Below are positions 58,062 to 64,000 of a DNA stretch of 64,000 bases, one piece after another. The position numbers and the translations under genes are program-made. A model generated the notes under the pieces. That model made no database searches and was not told the DNA's origin. It worked only from the letters and a program-made list of their open reading frames with translations. Numbering within the stretch: position 1 is the stretch's first letter; every line of letters begins with the position of its first letter. Origin of the DNA: Erythroxylum novogranatense (lineage: Eukaryota > Streptophyta > Magnoliopsida > Malpighiales > Erythroxylaceae); assembly GCA_029891385.1 (NCBI GenBank), contig CM057225.1, positions 74,557,387-74,621,386 on the forward strand. Direction: 5' to 3'.

Positions 58062-59993
58062 TTGGTGGATGCTGCACTCCAGGCTAAAAAGCTGGAGAAT
58101 ATAAGAAATGAGGTAAGCAGGAAGAGGAGGAACAGGGAACAGTCATTTAAGAAAGGATCTAGTGCTCCAATGCCTGAGAGGAGCACAAGAAGCTTTCACA
58201 CCCAGAGTGAAGTGGGCAGTAGTGGCTCTACCAGGAACAAGCAGGTAAAGGCAGTATCAGGGCAAGTCTCTAATGTGGGAGGTACTGGAAGGAGTTGGTA
58301 CACCAACCCCCTATGTGACCATTGTGGGAAACGTCACCAAGGAGAGTGCCTCAGGTTACTTAGAGTCTGTTTTAGATGCGGAGAGAAGGGACATATAGCC
58401 AAGGATTGTCCACAGGCACCGAGACAAGAGGGGTCACAGTTTCAAGCCCCGAGGCGAGCAGAAACAGTGGGAACCAGGCCAGTTACTGAGGTAGGCAGCT
58501 CTGGGACTGCAAGAAAGGCTATTCCTCCAGGAAGGCCTAAGGGTCAGGCACAGGCAAGGGTTTTTTCCATGACTAGAGAGGAAGCTACAGCTACACCTGA
58601 GGTTGTCACGGGTATGGCTCAGTTATTTGATTCAGCAGTATTTGTTTTAATTGATTCTGGTTCCACGCATTCTTTTGTTTCTGCAAGCATAGCATTGCAT
58701 GGTGTGAAATCTGTACCTATGGATAAGCCATTGCTTGTTAGTACTCCTCTAGGGAGGAGTGTAGTGATCAGTCAAGTATATGAGGGTTGTGAACTCTTCA
58801 TTAACGGGTTTAGTTTGGTAGTGGATCTGCTACCTCTAGATCTGAAGGGGATTGATGTCATTCTGGGGATGGATATGGAGAAATATCTGGCTAAGCTGGA
58901 TTGTGGTCGGAAGGAGGTAGAATTTGACCTGGGCAGTGGTGAGAAGGTGATTTTCAGAGGGGACAGGAAAACACCATCACCAAGACTGATTTCGGCTATG
59001 CTAGCTGAAAGAATGATGAGCCAGGGGTGTGAAGCCTTCTTGGCACATGTTGTGGATGACGACGTGAATGAAGGGAAGTTAGAGGATTTCTCAATTGTGA
59101 GGGAGTTTTCGGATGTGTTTCCAGAGAAATTACCAGGTTTGCCGCCGGTAAGGGAAATCGAGTTCGCCATCGACTTGATTCCTGGAACCGCACCTATCTC
59201 AATACCGCCTTATAGGATGGCTCCAGCTGAGTTGAGGGAGCTTAAGGAACAGTTGGAGGAACTGTTAGAGAAGGGGTATGTTAGACCTATTTCGTCTCCT
59301 TGGGGAGCGTCGATTCTGTTTGTCAAGAAGAAAGATGGATCATGGCGGATGTGTATTGACTATCGGAGACTCAACAAGGTGACGATTAAGAACAAGTATC
59401 TTTTGCCACGGATAGATGATCTGTTTGACCAGCTGCAGGGAGCAAGGGTCTTCTCTAAGATTGATCTTAGGTCAGGCTATCATCAGCTCAGAATCAAGGA
59501 GTATGATGTAAGCAAGACAGCGTTCAGGACTCGATATGGGCATTATGAGTTTTTGGTTATGCCATTCGGTTTGACTAATGATCTAGCTGCTTTTATGGAT
59601 CTTATGAATAGGGTCTTCAAGGAGTATTTGGATCAGTTTTTCATATTGTTTATAGATGACATTCTGGTGTATTCTAAGAGTGAAGAAGAACATGAGGAGC
59701 ATCTCAGGATTGTTTTGCAGACTTTGAGGGAGAGAGAGCTTTATGCTAAGTTCAGCAAGTGTGAGTTTTGGCTTCATGAGGTGACATTCCTTGGACATGT
59801 GATTTCGCAGTATGGTGTACATGTTGATCCGAGGCAAGTTGAAGCAGTGGTGAATTGGCATGCACCCAAGACAGTGACAGAGGTGAGGAGTTTTCTGGGT
59901 CTGGCAGGTTATTACAGGAGGTTTGTGGAAGGATTCTCCATGATAGTTGCTCCAATGACCAAGCTGTTGAGGAAGAATCAGAAGTTTATCTAG
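58062..59993 (+). pseudogene. pol: Element E gag end, protease and reverse transcriptase
   Basis: A 643-codon open stretch. Residues counted from 58062: CCHC zinc knuckle 103-116 ([14 protein letters not shown], 58368-58409); aspartic protease with [10 protein letters not shown] at 196-205; reverse transcriptase from about 384 ([12 protein letters not shown]) with CIDYRRLN, catalytic Asp468 ([11 protein letters not shown]) and Asp532-Asp533 in FIDDIL (59652-59660). The usual LTNAPAAF reads LTNDLAAF, a change next to the active core. The frame ends at TAG 59991-59993 in place of Trp. Gag packages RNA, the protease cuts the polyprotein, and RT makes the DNA copy. Gag and pol share one frame, as in Tekay-type elements. 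Confidence 0.95.
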
Positions 59994-60150
59994 AGTGATG
60001 AATGTCAGAAGAGCTTTGAGGAGCTCAAGCACAGATTGACAAGTGCTCCAGTTCTAATTCTGCCTTCTGGTGATGAGGGCTATACAGTGTATAGTGATGC
60101 TTCAAGGAAAGGTCTGGGTTGTGTATTGATGCAGGGAGACAGGGTTATGT
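59994..60150 (+). pseudogene. pol: Element E RNase H start, before the frameshift
   Basis: After the TAG the same frame reads SDECQKSFEELKHRL and [18 protein letters not shown], which includes the first catalytic Asp of RNase H. At about 60140-60155 a small deletion shifts the frame, so that the following [10 protein letters not shown] lies in the next frame. Confidence 0.85.
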
Positions 60151-62008
60151 TTCAAGGCAACTGAAGCCATATGAGTTGAATTATCTGACTCATGATTTGG
60201 AGTTGGCAGCAGTGATCTTTTCCTTGAAGATTTGGAGGCACTATCTATATGGAGTTCAGACGAGAATCTATACTGATCATAAGAGTCTCAAGTACTTGCT
60301 AAGCCAGAAAGAACTGAATTTGAGACAGAGAAGGTGGATTGAGTTGCTTAAGGATTATGATCTGATGATTGAGTACCACCCAGGCAAGGCAAATGTCGTA
60401 GCAGATGCTTTGAGTAGGAAGTCTTCTATTGCCCACGTTCAAACAGTTTATCTTCCTTTATTGGAAGAGATGTCCAAGCTTAAGATAAGCTTAAAGAAGG
60501 AGGAACCAAATTGCCTTCTAGCTAATTTCAGAGTGAGGCCTATACTCCGAGAGAAGGTTAGAGAGTTACAGGCACAAGATGCAAAATTGAGCAAGCTTCG
60601 AGAGGAAATTCATAATGGTAAGATTTCTGAAGTTATAGTGAGAGATGATAGACTCATGATAGTGGGGGACAGGCTTTGCATTCCAGATAGCAAGGAGGTT
60701 AAGGATGAGATTTTGGATGAGGCACACAATGCACCTTATACCATGCACCTAGGTAGCACCAGGATGTACAAAGATTTGAGAGAGCATTTCTGGTGGAATG
60801 GCATGAAGAGGGATGTAGCAGAGTATGTAAGTAAGTGTCTAGTGTGTCAGCAAGTCAAGGCTGAACACCAGGCACCTTCAGGCAAGTTAAGGTCATTGTC
60901 CATTCCTGATTGGAAGTGGCAAAGAGTGACCATAGACTTTCTGATGGGTTTGCCTAAGACCAGTAGGAAGCCTGATGCCATTTGGGTTATTGTGGATCGG
61001 TTGACGAAGTCAGCCCATTTTCTGGCAATCAAGCAGACTGATTCTTTGCATGTGCTAGCAAAGAAGTACATTGATGAGATAGTGAGATTGCATGGGATTT
61101 CGAATTCCATAGTTTCTGACAGGGATCCTCTGTTCACTTCGAGATTTTGGGGAAGCTTGCAGGAAGCTTTAGGCACTAAGCTAAATTTTAGCACGGCTTT
61201 TCATCCTCAGACGGATGGTCAATCTAAGAGGACCATTCGGACACTTGAGGGAATGCTCAAGGCATGTGTAATGGATTTCAAGGGAGCTTGGGATGAGCAT
61301 TTGCCATTGGTCGAATTCGCTTATAATAATTCGTACCATTCGAGCATTCAGATGGCTCCATATGAGGCTTTGTATGGAAGAAGGTGTAGAACTCTGATAT
61401 GTTGGGATGAAGAAGGTGAGAGGAAAATGGTAGGACCAAAATTGATTCAGATGACAGTTGATAAAGTCAATCTGGTTAAGCAACGACTTAAGACAGCTCA
61501 GGATAGAATGAAGAGCTACACTGATGCACATCGGAAGGAGATGGAGTATGAAGTCGGTGAGAAAGTGTTTCTTAAGACGTCTCCTTGGAAAGGAGTATTG
61601 AGGTTTGGCAAGAAAGGCAAGTTGAGTCCAAGATATGTGGGTCCCTATGAAATTCTTGAGAGGATTGGACCACTAGCTTACAGGTTGGCGTTGCCCCCGG
61701 AATTGTCTCAGATCCATGATGTCTTTCATGTCTCCATGTTGAGGAGGTATAGATCGGATCCTTCTCATATCATTCAGACCACGGAGGTCCAGTTGAGAGA
61801 TGATTTGAGTTATGAGGAGATTCTAGTGGAGATTTTGGACACCAAGGAAAAGTTCCTCAGGAACAAGACGGTTCAGCTAGTCAAAGTCCTGTGGAGGAAC
61901 CATTCAGTGGAAGAGGCCACGTGGGAGCCATTGGAAGCTATGAAGGAGAAGTATCCACCACTCTTCGATGACTCAGGTAATAATTTCGAGAATGAAATTT
62001 CTTTTTAA
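60151..62008 (+). pseudogene. pol: Element E RNase H, integrase and chromodomain
   Basis: The open stretch begins upstream at 60119; homology starts at [10 protein letters not shown]. Residues counted from 60119: RNase H to ~100 ([24 protein letters not shown]); integrase zinc module His203, His210, Cys240, Cys243; integrase core Asp273 (TIDFL), Asp334 (SDRDPLF). The position of the catalytic Glu, x35 after Asp334, is Lys370 (codon AAG 61226-61228). GPY motif 508-510; chromodomain-like end about 567-615 ([25 protein letters not shown]), expected to guide insertion to heterochromatin. Stop at 62006-62008, just before the polypurine tract. Confidence 0.95.
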
Positions 62009-62019
62009 AGGGGGAGAAA
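62007..62019 (+). other. Polypurine tract of element E
   Basis: AAAGGGGGAGAAA directly before the 3' LTR; it overlaps the pol stop codon by two bases. Confidence 0.92.
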
Positions 62020-64000
62020 TGTTGGGCCCCAAATTTTTCCTTAAATTTTTTTCTTTTTGGATGTTATTGATTTATGGCATAGTTTGATTGAATTGAAAGT
62101 ATTAATGGAAAATTAAGATTTATTTTAGTATAGTATGGTGTAAGTGAAAATGAGTAAGTAAGAATGAATAAGGGCAAAATGGGCAAGTCTCTTAAGGTCT
62201 TAGAGTTATAAGGCATAATGGATGGGCATATTGGTCCTTACCCATTCATTAAGGGTTAAGTGTAGGAATTAGAAGAAGAAGAAACCCTTGCCTTGTTTGA
62301 GAGTGAGCATCGTGGAAGAGAGGAAGAAGAAGAGAAAAGGAGAGGAAAGTAGGACTTTGGTGATTCTTGAAGATTTTGAAGGAATTGAAGCATTAACAAG
62401 TAAGTATGAGCTTATTTCTTCTTGTTTGGGTTAGATGAAACCCTAATATAGGTTAGATTGTGTAGGTTTTGGTTGTTTAGAGGTTTTCGGAAAAATGGTT
62501 AAATCTTTTAGGGTTGATGATCATGTTGTTGTTTTGAATGATTTTGAGGTTAGAAATGAAGTTTAGGAGGTGTTTTAATGTTTAGATGTATTTATAATTG
62601 AAAGATGGGAGGATTATGGTTGAGAAAAGTGAAAAATTTTGAGTTTCAGAGCTTTCTCGCCGTCGCACGTCGCGACCTGCGGATGAGTACGTCGCGGCGC
62701 GTGCGCTCGTCGAGACGCGCTCCATCTTCTCTTCGCGGCAAGCGGCCATTTTCCTACTGCGACATGCTTTGGTATTTTGCGCATAACTTTTGATGCAGAT
62801 GTGCAAATGAGGTGATTCTTCTTGCGTTGTAAACTAGAGACATAGGGCTACAAGTTTTATGAAGAAATGAAGTTCTGATTCAGTCTTTAAGGATATTAAA
62901 TTTTGGATGGAAGTTGAGCATAGAATTTATGTTTCATAACAAGTTATAGTTTGAACTGTTATAGTACGACTTTCCGATTCTTACACCAAATTGATTGGAA
63001 TTTTGGTTGTTTGGTTAAGGAAATCAAGTGAGGCAAGAGGAGCAAGGGGAACGAGAGGAAAGGCATTCCTAAGCAAGTTTTAAGCAAGAATTCCAAGGTG
63101 GGTTCATATTTATAATAGAGCAAATAAGTCACTCATTGTTTTGTTTAATTCAAGAAAGATTTAATGCTTTAAATTGCATCATCAATGTTGATTTATTTGC
63201 TAATGTGAATTGATTATATGTTTGCCATATGATTTGCATTCATGATTAATGAAAAGGTTTCAAAAGAGTTTTCTCATTTCAAGAATACATACTCATGAAA
63301 TCATGTTTTCCGAAATATATGAAAAGCAAGTTTACAAGCAAGTGCCCATTTGGCAATCAAGTTCACAAGACTTTGAACCATGCATGTTATGTGGGTTTTG
63401 TGGTAGTCCCAAGAACTGTCACGTGCACGTTGACCATGAAAAGGCTTCTCCCGCCTGCCCGCTAGTGGCAAGGAGCTTCCCCCCAAGGACTCCTCAAGAA
63501 ACTACATCTACACAGGACCATTTCGATGGGAATGTGTAGTACGTCATGAACCCGGACTAACCCAAACCATTGTGTTATGCTTATGTGCTTAAGTGTTCAT
63601 GATCTGTTATTATGTTTTATGCATACATGTTTTGAATTCCACGCATGAATTGTTAAAGATCAAGCTTTTCAAGAAAATGACTTTTACATGCTCAAATACT
63701 ATGATTTCAAAGTGTACCACGATAATGAGTTATCTTTTGAATAGTTTTGCTTATTTCTGTATTATAAATGTGTTCCCACGAGCTTTATAGCTCACCCCCT
63801 TTACCCACCCCATTCAGGTGACGAGCAAGCGACCGAGTAAGTCAAGGGTTATGGCATCACTCCGACTTCTTATGTTTTCATATTTTTTTCAAGATGTATT
63901 TTTAGAAGACAAGGCTTTAGTTTCATTTCGAGTTTGATTAGTTCAAGGATGTTTTTGTATTTTTGACTCTTGAACTCAAAGTATGTATTTGGGTTTGAAA
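62020..64000 (+). repeat. 3' LTR of element E (first 1981 bp; cut by window end)
   Basis: Closely similar to 45023-47003. It keeps an intact donor AACAA/GTAAGT (62400) where the 5' LTR lacks 4 bp. CG-rich cassette 62655-62765, exon block 63020-63097, hairpin/acceptor 63780-63817. Confidence 0.95.

Larger units (their letters stand above)
45023..64000 (+). mobile_element. Element E: Ty3/gypsy chromovirus (Tekay/Del-like), with nested copia
   Basis: 5' LTR 45023-47432, primer site 47438-47449, gag-pol 47595-62008 split by a copia element (48096-57807), polypurine tract 62007-62019, 3' LTR from 62020 (cut by the window). Domain order is gag, zinc knuckle, protease, reverse transcriptase, RNase H, integrase, chromodomain. 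Long LTRs, the iMet primer and the integrase chromodomain fit the Tekay/Del group (family knowledge). Four premature stops, one frameshift and a lost integrase Glu show it is inactive. The left flank is ATTTG; the right flank is outside the window. Confidence 0.95.

Overview
This window looks like nuclear DNA of a flowering plant, probably a eudicot with a large, repeat-rich genome. The base composition is AT-rich, there is no bacterial-style gene packing, and tRNA-iMet primer-binding sites, 5-bp target-site duplications (TSDs), TG..CA long terminal repeats (LTRs) and plant-type chromovirus and copia domains are all visible. I find no host gene, rRNA, tRNA gene or CRISPR array. Nearly all of it is nested LTR retrotransposons and their remains. 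I cannot name the species.

Layout. 1-3755: 3' part of a long plus-strand LTR (family A). 3756-5640: unassigned AT-rich DNA with a decayed CACTA-like end. 5640-8415, 8416-9525/13905-14297 and 14572-15009/40907-40989: pieces of family C-like LTRs in opposite orientations. A 4.4-kb solo family-A LTR with perfect TSDs (9526-13904) splits the plus-strand piece. 15010-40906: a decayed minus-strand gypsy element (B). Its interior holds a 4.2-kb solo LTR (D, 17948-22153), and its 5' LTR holds a 12.1-kb plus-strand gypsy element (C, 28447-40590). The TSD of C can be checked against the empty site in the other B LTR. 41492-41961: a complete 470-bp TRIM (miniature LTR retrotransposon). 42400-43380: ATT/TAA-rich tandem repeats. 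43540-45022: an LTR fragment running into a ~460-bp-arm inverted repeat. 45023 to the window end: a Tekay/Del-like chromovirus (E) with gag, protease, reverse transcriptase, RNase H, integrase and chromodomain. Its gag is split by a complete minus-strand copia element (48096-57807).

None of the elements looks able to code for its own movement. Nonsense codons in E and in the copia element are almost all of the C-to-T or G-to-A kind, and E also lacks the integrase catalytic Glu. The relative order of insertion can be read: C-like LTR, then B, then C and D inside B; and E, then copia inside E.

The most interesting signal is a shared layout inside LTRs whose sequences otherwise differ. In order it is: a family-specific CG-containing palindrome cassette; a GA-rich leader ending in a GTAAG-type splice donor; a TTTAG-type acceptor; a small purine-rich 'exon' of 62-78 nt ending at a GTGGGT or GTGAGT donor; and a hairpin with compensating changes just before a pyrimidine tract and a CAG acceptor. 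This predicts a conserved spliced leader transcript encoded wholly within the LTRs. The palindrome cassettes also look unstable: one C LTR keeps three ~36-bp palindrome doublets where its partner LTR has three single units.
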